Shown here: positions 17,275 through 25,603 of the stretch, piece after piece | Position numbering within the stretch: position 1 is the stretch's first letter | How the letters are laid out: each line of letters opens with the position of its first letter | Assembly: GCA_031277685.1 (NCBI GenBank) | Contig: JAITLV010000257.1 | Location: forward strand, 1 to 64,000 | DNA: 64,000 nt | DNA from: Sphingobacterium sp. | GTDB lineage: Bacteria > Bacteroidota > Bacteroidia > Sphingobacteriales > Sphingobacteriaceae | Direction: 5' to 3' | Program-made: the position numbers and the translations under genes | Notes under the pieces: generated by a model | Seen by the model: the letters and a program-made list of their open reading frames with translations, nothing else | Told to the model about the DNA's origin: nothing | Database searches by the model: none

Positions 17275-17605
17275 GCTATTAAAGTATTACATGTGTACGA
17301 TTGTTCCGATAGTTCGCCAGTGTCTAATTGATACTGGCGTACCTCAATCGGAAGTTTCCCCAAAAGAAGTAGTACACATGTATTTGAGAGAAAGATTTTG
17401 CCCACCAGTTGAGATTTGGGATGATAAAAAGCTTTCTTATAAAGTTGAACCCAAGTCCGTTGAATCATTAGATAATACCCAGTTTTTTCTTTTCAAAGAG
17501 GATATACAAAGATGGGCCACTGAGTTTCTTGGTGTTTACATTCCAGATCCAAAAGAAGATGTAAAATCATGGGTTTTGTTTCCTTTAAATACTGAAACAT
17601 CATGA
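17261..17605 (+). CDS. hypothetical phage protein
   Basis: 114 residues overlapping the ATPase gene by 14 bp and the next gene by 4 bp (ATGA). A start at 17291 (MCTIVPIVRQ) is also possible. No family recognised. It is Trp- and Pro-rich at the C-terminus and probably soluble. Confidence 0.6.
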   Translation: MLSPKLLKYYMCTIVPIVRQCLIDTGVPQSEVSPKEVVHMYLRERFCPPVEIWDDKKLSYKVEPKSVESLDNTQFFLFKEDIQRWATEFLGVYIPDPKEDVKSWVLFPLNTETS

Positions 17606-17850
17606 CACAAATTGATAGATCTGAGTATCTGAATAATAAATTGGATAAAGATACTCCTTATAAAATTACAGCGCCAAAATATAGCCTTGTACCTGTAAGA
17701 CTTTCTAGCAAAGAATATGCTTTAAAGTTATTCAACGAGTTAACACAACAAGGTATGGCAGCTGTATTGACTTACAATAGTCCATTAAATAACTCGTATT
17801 CGATCCTTAAAACAGGTCCGCAGACCATTTACAGTTTATCGGAGGAATAG
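17602..17850 (+). CDS. hypothetical phage protein
   Basis: 82 residues, coupled by a 4-bp overlap to the previous gene. It has no membrane segment or recognisable motif. It sits between recombination and replication genes. Confidence 0.6.
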   Translation: MTQIDRSEYLNNKLDKDTPYKITAPKYSLVPVRLSSKEYALKLFNELTQQGMAAVLTYNSPLNNSYSILKTGPQTIYSLSEE

Positions 17851-17853
17851 ATT

Positions 17854-18630
17854 ATGGTAGATAGTCAAGGGTGGGTAAAGCTTCACCGCTCCATTCTTGA
17901 ATGGGAATGGTATAGCGACATAAATACTAAGATCTTATTTCTTCATTTACTTGTAAAGGCCAATCATAAGGACAAAAAACATCAAGGTACCATCATCAAA
18001 AAAGGTCAGTTACTTACTGGTCGAGACTTGTTGTCTTTTGAAACTGGTTTATCTGTCCAACAAGTTAGAACTTCTTTAGAACGCTTGAAATCAACCAACG
18101 AAATAACCATCACTACAAATAGAAAAGGTAGCGTTATTGATATTGTTAACTATGTTTTTTATCAATCACGAGAAGAAGAGCAACCAACAGATCAACCAGA
18201 AAATAACCAACAAGTAACCAACAAACAACCAACAAGTAACCAACAAGTAACCAGTAACAAGAATGAAAAGAAATATAAGAATGAAAGAAATAAAGAAAAT
18301 AGTATAAGTGATAGTGTCGAAGAAACTTCGACCACACCAACAAAAAAAACAATTGAAGATCGTAAAGCAGAATTCAAATCTTGGTTAGATCCTTTCAGAG
18401 AAAAATACACAAGGGATATGCTAAATGATTTTTGGAGATACTGGACTGAGATCGGACAAAAAGATGTAAAGATGCGATTTGAAAAAGAAAAAACTTTCGG
18501 TGTAGGCCAAAGGCTTGCAACCTGGAATAGGAACGAATCAAAATTTAACAAAGATGGAAAAATCAATAAGCGAGGTAATGCAAGCCGAACAGAGCCTTCA
18601 AAGTCTGTCACAGATTACGGAAAACTATAA
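17854..18630 (+). CDS. replication initiator / replisome organiser (DnaD-like)
   Basis: 258 residues. The N-terminal winged-helix region reads GWVKLHRSILEWEWYSDINT ... SVQQVRTSLERLKSTNEITI, as in phage replisome organisers. A Gln/Asn/Thr-rich linker (about 108-145) is encoded by tandem 11-bp repeats. The C-terminal segment resembles DnaD tails (KYTRDMLNDFWRYWTEIG). It overlaps the DnaC-like loader gene by 77 bp. Predicted role: bind the iterons in its own gene and hand the loader and helicase to the origin. Confidence 0.8.
   Translation: MVDSQGWVKLHRSILEWEWYSDINTKILFLHLLVKANHKDKKHQGTIIKKGQLLTGRDLLSFETGLSVQQVRTSLERLKSTNEITITTNRKGSVIDIVNYVFYQSREEEQPTDQPENNQQVTNKQPTSNQQVTSNKNEKKYKNERNKENSISDSVEETSTTPTKKTIEDRKAEFKSWLDPFREKYTRDMLNDFWRYWTEIGQKDVKMRFEKEKTFGVGQRLATWNRNESKFNKDGKINKRGNASRTEPSKSVTDYGKL
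18182..18259. repeat. 11-bp iterons inside the initiator gene, candidate replication origin
   Basis: Seven units beginning AACCA start at 18182, 18194, 18205, 18216, 18227, 18238 and 18249. The central ones read AACCAACAAGT with an exact 11-bp period. An A-rich, easily melted stretch follows (18260-18320). Iterons plus an AT-rich segment inside the initiator gene is the lambda O/ori layout. Because 11 is not a multiple of 3, the repeat is conserved at DNA level, not as a peptide repeat. Confidence 0.65.
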
Positions 18631-19378
18631 TGATGTTGACCTAACAGAGGAAGAAGAAAAGGCAGCCATAAGTGAAGCTATCAAACTCGCAAAAAAAGCA
18701 AAATTAAACCAAATCCGATCAAAGGAATATTGGGATAGGGTTAATAATCCTCCTGAACCGCCTAAATTTACCGCACAACAGACGTTCGAGTATTTTTTAA
18801 CCCAAGCTAAGGCTTTGAATAAAAACTTCGTTATAAACGATTATAACAGGTCAATAATCGAATTACTTTCTTTCTACTTTTCTAATGATCCTAAGTTTGA
18901 GGAATCAGGTTTTAAACTAAACAAAGGAATTATGCTGGTTGGCCCTGTTGGATGTGGTAAGACTACAATCATGAAAGCATTTGGGCGAAATACAACAAAC
19001 AGCTTTGCTATTGTTGCCTGCCGGAAAGTATCCCAAGATTATACGGACAAAACAAACGGTGGGGCTATTTCAATCGAAAAGTATTCCAACTTACTTGCTT
19101 CATATCCTCAAATGAACTTTGGCCAAGATAAAATCGGGTATTGCTTCGATGATCTTGGTACGGAAAACATCAAAAAGCATTTTGGTAATGATATGGATGT
19201 AATGGCCGAGATTATTTACAGCCGTTATGATTCAGGATTAGCCAAGCAAACCCACTTCACAGCAAATTTAACTTCGACTGAAATTGAAGATACATACGGT
19301 TCCCGGGTTAGATCGCGGCTCCGAGAAATGTGCAATTTCATTTCATTCGACACTAATTCACCAGACTTTAGAGTTTAA
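18554..19378 (+). CDS. DnaC-like helicase loader (AAA+ ATPase)
   Basis: 274 residues from the ATG at 18554. Walker A GPVGCGKT is near residue 135, Walker B YCFDDLG near 196, sensor-like TANLT near 240, and a basic RVRSRLREM near 255 fits an arginine finger. This is the DnaC/IstB/DnaI architecture. It follows the initiator directly, so the phage probably recruits the host DnaB helicase; no phage helicase or polymerase is seen. Confidence 0.88.
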   Translation: MEKSISEVMQAEQSLQSLSQITENYNDVDLTEEEEKAAISEAIKLAKKAKLNQIRSKEYWDRVNNPPEPPKFTAQQTFEYFLTQAKALNKNFVINDYNRSIIELLSFYFSNDPKFEESGFKLNKGIMLVGPVGCGKTTIMKAFGRNTTNSFAIVACRKVSQDYTDKTNGGAISIEKYSNLLASYPQMNFGQDKIGYCFDDLGTENIKKHFGNDMDVMAEIIYSRYDSGLAKQTHFTANLTSTEIEDTYGSRVRSRLREMCNFISFDTNSPDFRV

Positions 19379-19382
19379 CAAA

Positions 19383-20225
19383 ATGGAAAGAACCTTAGAA
19401 AACGTACACGTAGTTATCTACAGTAAGAAGATGCTTAAAAATGCAGTTAAGCGCTTATTAAAGCTTGAACAGAATGTCGAAATTGATATCCTTTCAGAAT
19501 ATGAGTTTCATGGAAATGATTTGCTGGTGTGTGAAAATGGATTGTTCAAGGTAGTAAATGGAATAATGGATCATCCAAACCATGAAATTACATTGAATGA
19601 TCTTTGCGAAATGGTCATTAGCCAAGAAGGTAAACCCAAACACGAAATTGGTAAATGGTACTTACTTGACAAAGACAGCGAATTTTGGCAAGGTAAACCA
19701 ACTCATAATGGACTTATTTGCTGCACAGGGGATGGAATAGGATATGGTTTTAATATGGTGGGGATATGGATGGAAAAATTTCATCTTTTTGACCACACAC
19801 CTATAATTAAGGAATATTCTATCGAAGAAGTAGAAAAAAATCTATCTGTTGAAGCGAGGAAAAGAGGACTTGTAAAAGGCGTATCATTCATATCTCCAAA
19901 TGGTAAATATAGGTACACTGCGGAAAGCAATGAATTTAAGTTTATTATAGATGATCCAACGTATCAACGGTTGATGATTGGTGATCATGCAATTATGGTT
20001 AATGGGAAGTGGGCAGAATTATTGGATTACCCAAAAGTAAAAATGGGAGACTACGTTGTCACATCACTAAAAAATCAGCCTGTACCCGGATTTTCTGTTT
20101 ACCAATTGTCAATTCAAAATTCTGTTGATGTTCTTATCGCTCCTGATACACTTTACGATTTCAGAATAATCGATAAGGAAGAATTTGAAATATTGAGAAA
20201 GGATGCACTATGTGGCAAACAATAA
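19383..20225 (+). CDS. hypothetical phage protein
   Basis: 280 residues from the ATG at 19383. It has no membrane segments. The middle region GKWYLLDKDSEFWQGKPTHN and the C-terminal KVKMGDYVVTSLKNQPVPGF are beta-rich. No family recognised. It overlaps the RusA gene by 16 bp. Confidence 0.6.
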   Translation: MERTLENVHVVIYSKKMLKNAVKRLLKLEQNVEIDILSEYEFHGNDLLVCENGLFKVVNGIMDHPNHEITLNDLCEMVISQEGKPKHEIGKWYLLDKDSEFWQGKPTHNGLICCTGDGIGYGFNMVGIWMEKFHLFDHTPIIKEYSIEEVEKNLSVEARKRGLVKGVSFISPNGKYRYTAESNEFKFIIDDPTYQRLMIGDHAIMVNGKWAELLDYPKVKMGDYVVTSLKNQPVPGFSVYQLSIQNSVDVLIAPDTLYDFRIIDKEEFEILRKDALCGKQ

Positions 20226-20563
20226 TTGGAAATACCCCTAGCAAATCCAACTGCTACAAAATAATAACTCTATCAGGTCACGGATCTTTAGCCAAAACAC
20301 CATCACTAAAAAAATACGAAAACGACTTCTTTATCCAGTGCAATCATTATCGAAATAAAATGATAAGTGGGTACTTTGAACTTTACATAAGGGTGTTTTA
20401 CCCTTCACAAAGGTCTGACTTGGATAATAGCTTAAAGATAGTACTCGATTGCCTGCAGAAGGTTAAAGCTATAAAAAACGACAACAAGTGTGTAAAGATC
20501 GTAGCAGAAAAATATCTTGACAAATCAAATCCAAGAATCGAATTTAAAATAGAATCAATTTAA
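20210..20563 (+). CDS. RusA-family Holliday junction resolvase
   Basis: 117 residues. The acidic signature RSDLDNSLKIVLDCLQ (about 70-85) matches the D-x-D-N-x-x-K-x-x-L-D motif of RusA endodeoxyribonucleases, and the N-terminus ends in a Ser/Lys-rich loop (GNTPSKSNCYK). The enzyme resolves four-way junctions produced by phage recombination or late replication. Confidence 0.88.
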   Translation: MWQTIIGNTPSKSNCYKIITLSGHGSLAKTPSLKKYENDFFIQCNHYRNKMISGYFELYIRVFYPSQRSDLDNSLKIVLDCLQKVKAIKNDNKCVKIVAEKYLDKSNPRIEFKIESI

Positions 20564-20569
20564 TTTTTC

Positions 20570-20791
20570 ATGAAAGCAAAGCTAATTTTTGCCATTAAAA
20601 TTGTAATGGCCTTCATTGTTTTTGCCCTTATAGTAGAACTGTTCAATTTCAGTCTAGGGGCAATATCCGAACCTAATACAATTCTAAACTACATCGGAAT
20701 TGGCCTTTTACCGGTAACATTCCTTATCGGTTTTTATTTACTCAAATTTTTCATCAAAACATTTAAATCAAAACAAAATGAAAACAATTAA
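20570..20791 (+). CDS. small two-span membrane protein
   Basis: 73 residues with two hydrophobic helices (AIKIVMAFIVFALIVELFNF and GIGLLPVTFLIGFYLLKFFI) and a basic tail. It overlaps the next gene, the SPFH lipoprotein, by 14 bp, which suggests they act together at the membrane. Confidence 0.6.
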   Translation: MKAKLIFAIKIVMAFIVFALIVELFNFSLGAISEPNTILNYIGIGLLPVTFLIGFYLLKFFIKTFKSKQNENN

Positions 20792-21557
20792 AAGTCTGCT
20801 TTTTGCATTAGTATCATTATTATTTTTAGGTTCCTGTTCAGAAAGAATTGACGCCGGTCATGAAGGTATTTTAGTCAAGGCATACGGATCTGATAAAGGG
20901 GTTCAAGACGTCGCTTTGGTCACAGGACGAGTATGGTATAATCCATTTACTGAGGATGTGTATGAAACACCAACGTTTGTACAGACTGTTAATTATGAGC
21001 CTTTCGGGGTCAATGCCAAAGATGGATCTGTATTTACAGTAGATCCCACTTTATCACTTAAGATAAATTCTGGTGAATCTCCAAAAATATTCATTAAATA
21101 CCGGAAGCCACTTAATGAAATAATCGAACAAACATTAGTAAATCACATTAAGGATGTATATCGTATTGAATTCAACAAGTATACTACAGATTCCATAATT
21201 AGCCGTAGAGAGGCGTTTGAGGATGGAGTTCAAAAGAAAATGTCTGAGTTTCTACAAAAAGAAGGCTTCTTATTGGAGCAACTAACTAGTGGTATCAAAT
21301 ACCCCGAATCTATTACGCAGGCAATTAACGCCAAGAATGCTGCAACCCAGAAAGCGCAACAGTCAGAAAATGAACTTAGGGTTGTAAAGGCGAATGCACA
21401 AAAATTGATTGTTCAAGCAGAAGCCGAAGCAAAAGCAAATGAATTAAAGCAAAGAACTTTAACGCCGCTACTTGTGCAACAGCAATTTATTGAAAAATGG
21501 GACGGCAAAACACCTTTGTATGGCAGTTCACCAACATTCTTTAAAAACGTAAACTAG
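20778..21557 (+). CDS. SPFH/prohibitin-domain lipoprotein
   Basis: 259 residues. A lipoprotein signal ends in FLGSC (Cys20). An SPFH domain follows (about 25-170, EGILVKAYGSDKGVQDVALV ... TVDPTLSLKI), then an Ala/Glu/Lys-rich coiled coil (AQKLIVQAEAEAKANELKQR). SPFH proteins form membrane rings. A phage-borne lipoprotein copy is unusual; it may protect or remodel the envelope in early infection. The stop overlaps the GTG start of the next gene. Confidence 0.82.
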   Translation: MKTIKSLLFALVSLLFLGSCSERIDAGHEGILVKAYGSDKGVQDVALVTGRVWYNPFTEDVYETPTFVQTVNYEPFGVNAKDGSVFTVDPTLSLKINSGESPKIFIKYRKPLNEIIEQTLVNHIKDVYRIEFNKYTTDSIISRREAFEDGVQKKMSEFLQKEGFLLEQLTSGIKYPESITQAINAKNAATQKAQQSENELRVVKANAQKLIVQAEAEAKANELKQRTLTPLLVQQQFIEKWDGKTPLYGSSPTFFKNVN

Positions 21558-21955
21558 TGATAAAAAGAAAAAAAGACGAGTGTACCGGATGTAAACAACT
21601 CCGGTACATCTATGCTCGTAAGCTCTGTGAAATGTGCTATAACAAGCAAAGAAAGAAAACACCCCTACCCTCCCCTAAAAAGCAAATACGAACATTTTCT
21701 AAAAAGACACTATCTAACCTTAAGGAATATCGAAAGGTAAGGGATGAATTTTTAAAAGGAAAAAAATGCGAGTTTCCTGGATGCGAAAGTACGGAAGTGA
21801 CATTGCATCACGGAGGCGGAAGATTAGGCGCTTACTTAACGGATAAGCGCTTTTTTCATGCCTTATGCATTCATCATCATCAACACATAGAAACCCATCC
21901 TGAAGAAGCTAGGAAATTGGGACTATCATACTCACGACTTAATACTACATCATGA
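21557..21955 (+). CDS. zinc-finger / HNH-like protein
   Basis: 132 residues starting at GTG (overlaps the SPFH stop). An N-terminal C4-like finger (CTGCKQLRY ... CEMCYNKQ) is followed by CEFPGCES ... TLHHGGGR ... ALCIHHHQHIETHPEEARKL, a plausible HNH-type metal site. Small phage HNH proteins in this position resemble NinG-type recombination proteins. Catalytic activity is inference. Confidence 0.7.
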   Translation: MIKRKKDECTGCKQLRYIYARKLCEMCYNKQRKKTPLPSPKKQIRTFSKKTLSNLKEYRKVRDEFLKGKKCEFPGCESTEVTLHHGGGRLGAYLTDKRFFHALCIHHHQHIETHPEEARKLGLSYSRLNTTS

Positions 21956-22350
21956 AAGAAATTGATCAAAAGGTAATAGACCTTAAGAGACAAGGCAATA
22001 CCATGATTGAAATATCTAAAATACTGGGCATACCTAGAAACACAGTGTACCACTACTACAATCGTGGTACTGGGATATTAACCAAGCGACGTAAAGCAGC
22101 TGTAATCAAAAATGGCCCTGTTAGCATCCACGATTTAAGGGACATAAAAACATACCCATGTTTCTTTTTTCACTTAACGAGTGAAACAATAAATATCCAC
22201 TCCCATAAGGAAATGTTTGAGGGCGATACAGTCCAGTATAAAAACAAATCAATTATGCTGAACCTAAGGCTTCCTATGAACAAAAACACAATGAACAGCA
22301 ACTACCATAATGGTTGCTTTTACTACGAATTCACATACATAGTCAATTAA
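21952..22350 (+). CDS. helix-turn-helix protein
   Basis: 132 residues. The N-terminal 45 residues are a resolvase/sigma-like HTH (VIDLKRQGNTMIEISKILGI, PRNTVYHYYNRG). The rest is a basic segment and a beta-rich end of unknown fold. It overlaps the HNH gene by 4 bp. Could be a phage transcriptional regulator, for instance of the late promoters. Confidence 0.65.
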   Translation: MKEIDQKVIDLKRQGNTMIEISKILGIPRNTVYHYYNRGTGILTKRRKAAVIKNGPVSIHDLRDIKTYPCFFFHLTSETINIHSHKEMFEGDTVQYKNKSIMLNLRLPMNKNTMNSNYHNGCFYYEFTYIVN

Positions 22351-22363
22351 AAAATAACCACAA

Positions 22364-23158
22364 ATGAAAACAACAATCAAAACCCACAGAGGTGATTTAA
22401 GAATCACAGAACAAAATAAAGGCCTTTACACAGATATCAATGTAGTAACTGGTGATTTAGTAATATATGATGATGTAGAAGTTGAGCTTCGCAATTTACA
22501 TGAAGTATCAGGTTCCATCTACGTGAGCGAGAACGCTACGCTTACGGCACCTGCATTGACCGAAGTATCAGGTTACATCGACGTGAGACAGAACGCTACG
22601 CTTACGGCACCTGCATTGACGAAATCAGGTTCCATCGACGTGAGACAGAACGCTACGCTTACTATTCCTCAAACCAAAGGACTTAACTATATATCGGTTG
22701 ATAGGACACTATTTGTAATAGAAAAAGAAAAAACGTCAAAAGGTATAAAGATCTATACCGGGTATGTTATCACCTCAATATCCGACGGAAAAGCAAACAA
22801 AAACAATTGTTATGTAGCTGAAAAAGACAATTTCTTTGCTCATGGTGACACAGTTAAAAAGGCTATTGGTGATTTAAACTTTAAGATCGTAGCCGAAAAG
22901 CTTAAGAATGATCCTATCAAAGCAGATACACTTTTCACTGTTGAACGCTATCGTATTGTTACTGGAGCTTGCGATTTGGGATGTCGTGACTTTATGACAC
23001 GTTTTGCTATCCCTTACACTGTTGAAAAAGACATCCACGGCAATGATAAGACTGTAGAATCTGAGCCAATGCGAGCAGATAAATTGCTTCCATTATTGCG
23101 CCAGTCAAATGCTTATGGTGTTGAAAAATTTGAGTCTCTAATCGACTTTGAATATTAG
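22364..23158 (+). CDS. phage protein with beta-solenoid-like tandem repeats
   Basis: 264 residues. The first 110 residues contain GDLVIYDDVEVELRNLHEVS followed by three near-identical copies of GSIYVSENATLTAPALTEVS, as in short right-handed beta-solenoids. The C-terminal 150 residues are a separate globular region (VRYRIV-like TVERYRIVTGACDLGCRDFM). The repeats are richer in G+C than their surroundings and almost identical at DNA level, so they expanded recently. Function unknown. Confidence 0.6.
   Translation: MKTTIKTHRGDLRITEQNKGLYTDINVVTGDLVIYDDVEVELRNLHEVSGSIYVSENATLTAPALTEVSGYIDVRQNATLTAPALTKSGSIDVRQNATLTIPQTKGLNYISVDRTLFVIEKEKTSKGIKIYTGYVITSISDGKANKNNCYVAEKDNFFAHGDTVKKAIGDLNFKIVAEKLKNDPIKADTLFTVERYRIVTGACDLGCRDFMTRFAIPYTVEKDIHGNDKTVESEPMRADKLLPLLRQSNAYGVEKFESLIDFEY
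22501..22663 (+). repeat. 60-bp tandem coding repeat
   Basis: Units begin at 22501, 22561 and 22621. The first two are 60 bp and differ at only a few positions; the third is 3 bp shorter and diverges after 43 bp. The reading frame is kept. Confidence 0.85.
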
Positions 23159-23168
23159 TTTTTTAACC

Positions 23169-23192
23169 AAGGGTGCTTTAACCGGCACCCTT
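23169..23192 (+). terminator. stem-loop, possible attenuator
   Basis: AAGGGTGC (23169-23176) pairs with GCACCCTT (23185-23192), but only three T follow, so it may pause rather than end transcription within the early operon. Confidence 0.4.
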
Positions 23193-23206
23193 TAAAAGAA
23201 AAGAAG

Positions 23207-23371
23207 ATGGAAAAAGAAGAAGCAATACAATCATTAATTGACCTTCAACGAGTAAGAGATACTGAGTGCGCTCATATTGAAGTTGATCAAGTATTGTGTG
23301 ATTTATTGGAAAGCTTAGGTCACGAAGATGTTGTGGAAGAATACAACAAAATACATAAGTGGTACGCATAA
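23207..23371 (+). CDS. small acidic phage protein
   Basis: 54 residues, mostly helical and acidic (MEKEEAIQSLIDLQRVRDTE). A purine-rich AAAAGAAAAGAAG leader precedes the ATG. Function unknown. Confidence 0.55.
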   Translation: MEKEEAIQSLIDLQRVRDTECAHIEVDQVLCDLLESLGHEDVVEEYNKIHKWYA

Positions 23372-23381
23372 ACCTATAGTT

Positions 23382-23612
23382 ATGGAAAATCAAATCAAAG
23401 TAGGACAAAGCTTCGAGGTAGCAGTTATAACCGATAATAGCAAATACCCATCAATTTATAAAAATGGCAACACAGGAATTATAAAGGATGAGTTCAATAA
23501 TGGTGATGCTACTATGTCCGTAGGTACTTATGGAAGTCTGACAGGTATTTGGTATGTATTGAAAGATACATACAAGATAGTCGGAAAGTTAACAATCACT
23601 AAAGTAAAGTAG
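23382..23612 (+). CDS. small phage protein
   Basis: 76 residues from the ATG at 23382 (MENQIKVGQSFEVAVITDNS). The pattern is beta-rich and SH3-like in length. Function unknown. Confidence 0.55.
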   Translation: MENQIKVGQSFEVAVITDNSKYPSIYKNGNTGIIKDEFNNGDATMSVGTYGSLTGIWYVLKDTYKIVGKLTITKVK

Positions 23613-23615
23613 GGT

Positions 23616-23825
23616 ATGAAAAGAGAAAAGGAAAAAGCCGAAAAGCAAGCCAAGGAACTTGTTAAGCGTTTTTGGATGGGTAACCAAACAGGCCAAGACT
23701 CATATCCCATAGCTATTGCGAATGCAAATATAGCAGTAGATGAAATAATTAAAGCCATAGCCCCTATTGCAGAATTTCGCGCTCAATACTGGGCTTTGGT
23801 AAGGGAAGAACTTAAAAACCTATAA
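23616..23825 (+). CDS. small phage protein
   Basis: 69 residues, helical, with a Lys/Glu-rich start (MKREKEKAEKQAKELVKRFW). It lies 3 bases after the preceding stop. Function unknown. Confidence 0.55.
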   Translation: MKREKEKAEKQAKELVKRFWMGNQTGQDSYPIAIANANIAVDEIIKAIAPIAEFRAQYWALVREELKNL

Positions 23826-23827
23826 CC

Positions 23828-24244
23828 ATGAAAACAAAGCAAGAAGTAATACAGCAGCACACTCCTGCCCCTTGGCGGTGGGAATTTAACGAAAAGAGCA
23901 AAACTATTCAGATATGTGGCGGAGTTCCTAAATACGATCTTATTGTAATGGATTTTGTCAGGTATGGAATGGGTGGTGCTCAACCTAGATTTAATGTATC
24001 ACATGAAAATGGTATGCAATTAATGGAAAACGCTAGCACAATGAGTGCTGTGGTTGAAGGCCGAGAACATCATCAAAATTGGTTCAAATCAATCAGTCAT
24101 CCCGATGCATTGCTTATGGTTAAGGCACCTGAAATGTTGGAAATGTTGAAAAAAGTATTAGAGGTCAACAAGCATCACGGATTCAATGGGCATTTAATCA
24201 ATGACCAAATAGATGAACTAATCCAATCAGCAACCACAATTTAA
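23828..24244 (+). CDS. hypothetical phage protein
   Basis: 138 residues. The N-terminal HTPAPWRWEF and C-terminal SHPDALLMVKAPEMLEMLKK are typical of a widespread small phage family with the ('PAPW' ... 'DA-LI-AAPELLE-L') pattern. It has no known activity. It sits in a row of small early genes. Confidence 0.65.
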   Translation: MKTKQEVIQQHTPAPWRWEFNEKSKTIQICGGVPKYDLIVMDFVRYGMGGAQPRFNVSHENGMQLMENASTMSAVVEGREHHQNWFKSISHPDALLMVKAPEMLEMLKKVLEVNKHHGFNGHLINDQIDELIQSATTI

Positions 24245-24256
24245 ATCTTAAAACAA

Positions 24257-24496
24257 ATGAATAACGAAATACAACAGCGAGCAAAAGAAATTTTGGAACA
24301 AGGTGCTGAACGAAATAAAAAGCGATTTGAGGAAATCAATCGTGAAGAAGAAAAACAGCTTCGTGACCAATTTGCTATACAAGCGCTTAACGCTCTTATT
24401 ATAGCTCATAAAGGAACATACGCTGAAATATACGATGAGCCATATAGCATCGCTGACAAGTTGCTAAAAGCAAGAAAGGAGGTATACGGTGAATAA
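24257..24496 (+). CDS. small helical phage protein
   Basis: 79 residues, highly charged helix (ILEQGAERNKKRFEEINREE). It overlaps the GTG start of the next gene by 8 bp. Function unknown. Confidence 0.55.
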   Translation: MNNEIQQRAKEILEQGAERNKKRFEEINREEEKQLRDQFAIQALNALIIAHKGTYAEIYDEPYSIADKLLKARKEVYGE

Positions 24497-25076
24497 CGAA
24501 AAGAAATCGCCAGTACTGACACTGGAACATCTAGCGCCATATCTTCCGTATGGGTTGAAAGTCGTAAGCAAGATAAACAACTATTCTTATACACTTTTAG
24601 GTGCTTGCAAAGATGAAATTCTTATTCAGGATGATCTTAATGGATGGTATGCTACAAACATTTTCAAACCAATCCTTCGCCCATTATCCGAACTTACTAA
24701 AGAGATTGAGCATAATGGTGTGTCATTTTTACCGCTATTGCTTCTTGCTAAAGTTGAAGACTACCAAAACAACTATTTGGATGACGATGAAAGTGGTATT
24801 CCAATAATAGGAAAAGACGTTTCTGATTTTGATATGGGTAGCATGACATACGCGCATACCTATCGATTTAGATTCGATGAAGAATTAAAACTATTCGTTG
24901 TCGATCTTCTGGACGAAGACGGAAGTATGATTTCGGAAGCAATTAACATTGCTACAAGAAATTTCGATCTTATAAAAAAGCTTTATGAATGGCACTTCGA
25001 CGTATTCGGCTTAATCGACCAGGGACTGGCTATAGACATTAATTCTATCGAACGGAAAGAGACAAACAATGGATAA
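24489..25076 (+). CDS. hypothetical phage protein
   Basis: 195 residues starting at GTG (overlapping the previous stop). The N-terminus LTLEHLAPYLPYGLKVVSKI followed by an SH3-like stretch matches a small-protein family common in Bacteroidota phages, with 'HLAPYLPY' as its hallmark. An acidic segment (DYQNNYLDDDESGIPI) follows. Function unknown. Confidence 0.65.
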   Translation: MNNEKKSPVLTLEHLAPYLPYGLKVVSKINNYSYTLLGACKDEILIQDDLNGWYATNIFKPILRPLSELTKEIEHNGVSFLPLLLLAKVEDYQNNYLDDDESGIPIIGKDVSDFDMGSMTYAHTYRFRFDEELKLFVVDLLDEDGSMISEAINIATRNFDLIKKLYEWHFDVFGLIDQGLAIDINSIERKETNNG

Positions 25077-25317
25077 TAATTGGAAACTAGACAAGATTGA
25101 AATAGAGTTTCAATCTTGGGGTGAAAACAAAGGCAAATATGCAGGTAAAATTAGATTCTCAAATGGAGATCAAGAAAGCTTTGTTTTCAAAATACGTCCT
25201 GATATGGCAGATGCGTATATCAAAATTATGTCAAGTGATATCGTTACCTCAGCTGAGAATTTAGGTCAACGGTTAATTGATTCACTAGGATTAAAGGAGA
25301 TCAAAGGAAATGGATAA
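25069..25317 (+). CDS. small phage protein
   Basis: 82 residues with alternating strands followed by a helix (RPDMADAYIKIMSSDIVTSA). It overlaps both neighbours by 8 bp. Function unknown. Confidence 0.55.
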   Translation: MDNNWKLDKIEIEFQSWGENKGKYAGKIRFSNGDQESFVFKIRPDMADAYIKIMSSDIVTSAENLGQRLIDSLGLKEIKGNG

Positions 25318-25603
25318 GCTATATAGACAGGTAAGCGTAAAGGAGCGTTTACCTGAGAAGTCAGGACGATATCATACCAATGTTGGATTAGTATACTACC
25401 ACGGCAAAGAGTTCTATCATTGGATTGATTGGTGGCTAGAAGAAGTTGAGTTACCTAGTGAGGAAGAAATTACAACAAATGTATTATTTCACAACAATAC
25501 AATGTACCATGATAATGACTTTCAAAAGGCTTGTGATAATGGTATAAAGATGTGCTTTAACTACATTTTAAACACACTGAAAGGAGAAAAGAGTAATGGA
25601 TAG
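25310..25603 (+). CDS. hypothetical phage protein
   Basis: 97 residues. LPEKSGRYHTNVGLVYYHGK and WIDWWLEEVELP resemble the DUF551-like pattern (short phage proteins with W-P-x-x-G and a terminal FWL-like strand). The match is partial. It overlaps both neighbours by 8 bp. Confidence 0.55.
   Translation: MDKLYRQVSVKERLPEKSGRYHTNVGLVYYHGKEFYHWIDWWLEEVELPSEEEITTNVLFHNNTMYHDNDFQKACDNGIKMCFNYILNTLKGEKSNG

Noticed and set aside
18146..18611. Long open frames on the minus strand opposite the initiator gene
   Set aside because: They are low-complexity Leu/Val/Phe-rich translations of the iteron and A-rich DNA and have no upstream signals; the plus-strand gene explains the region.
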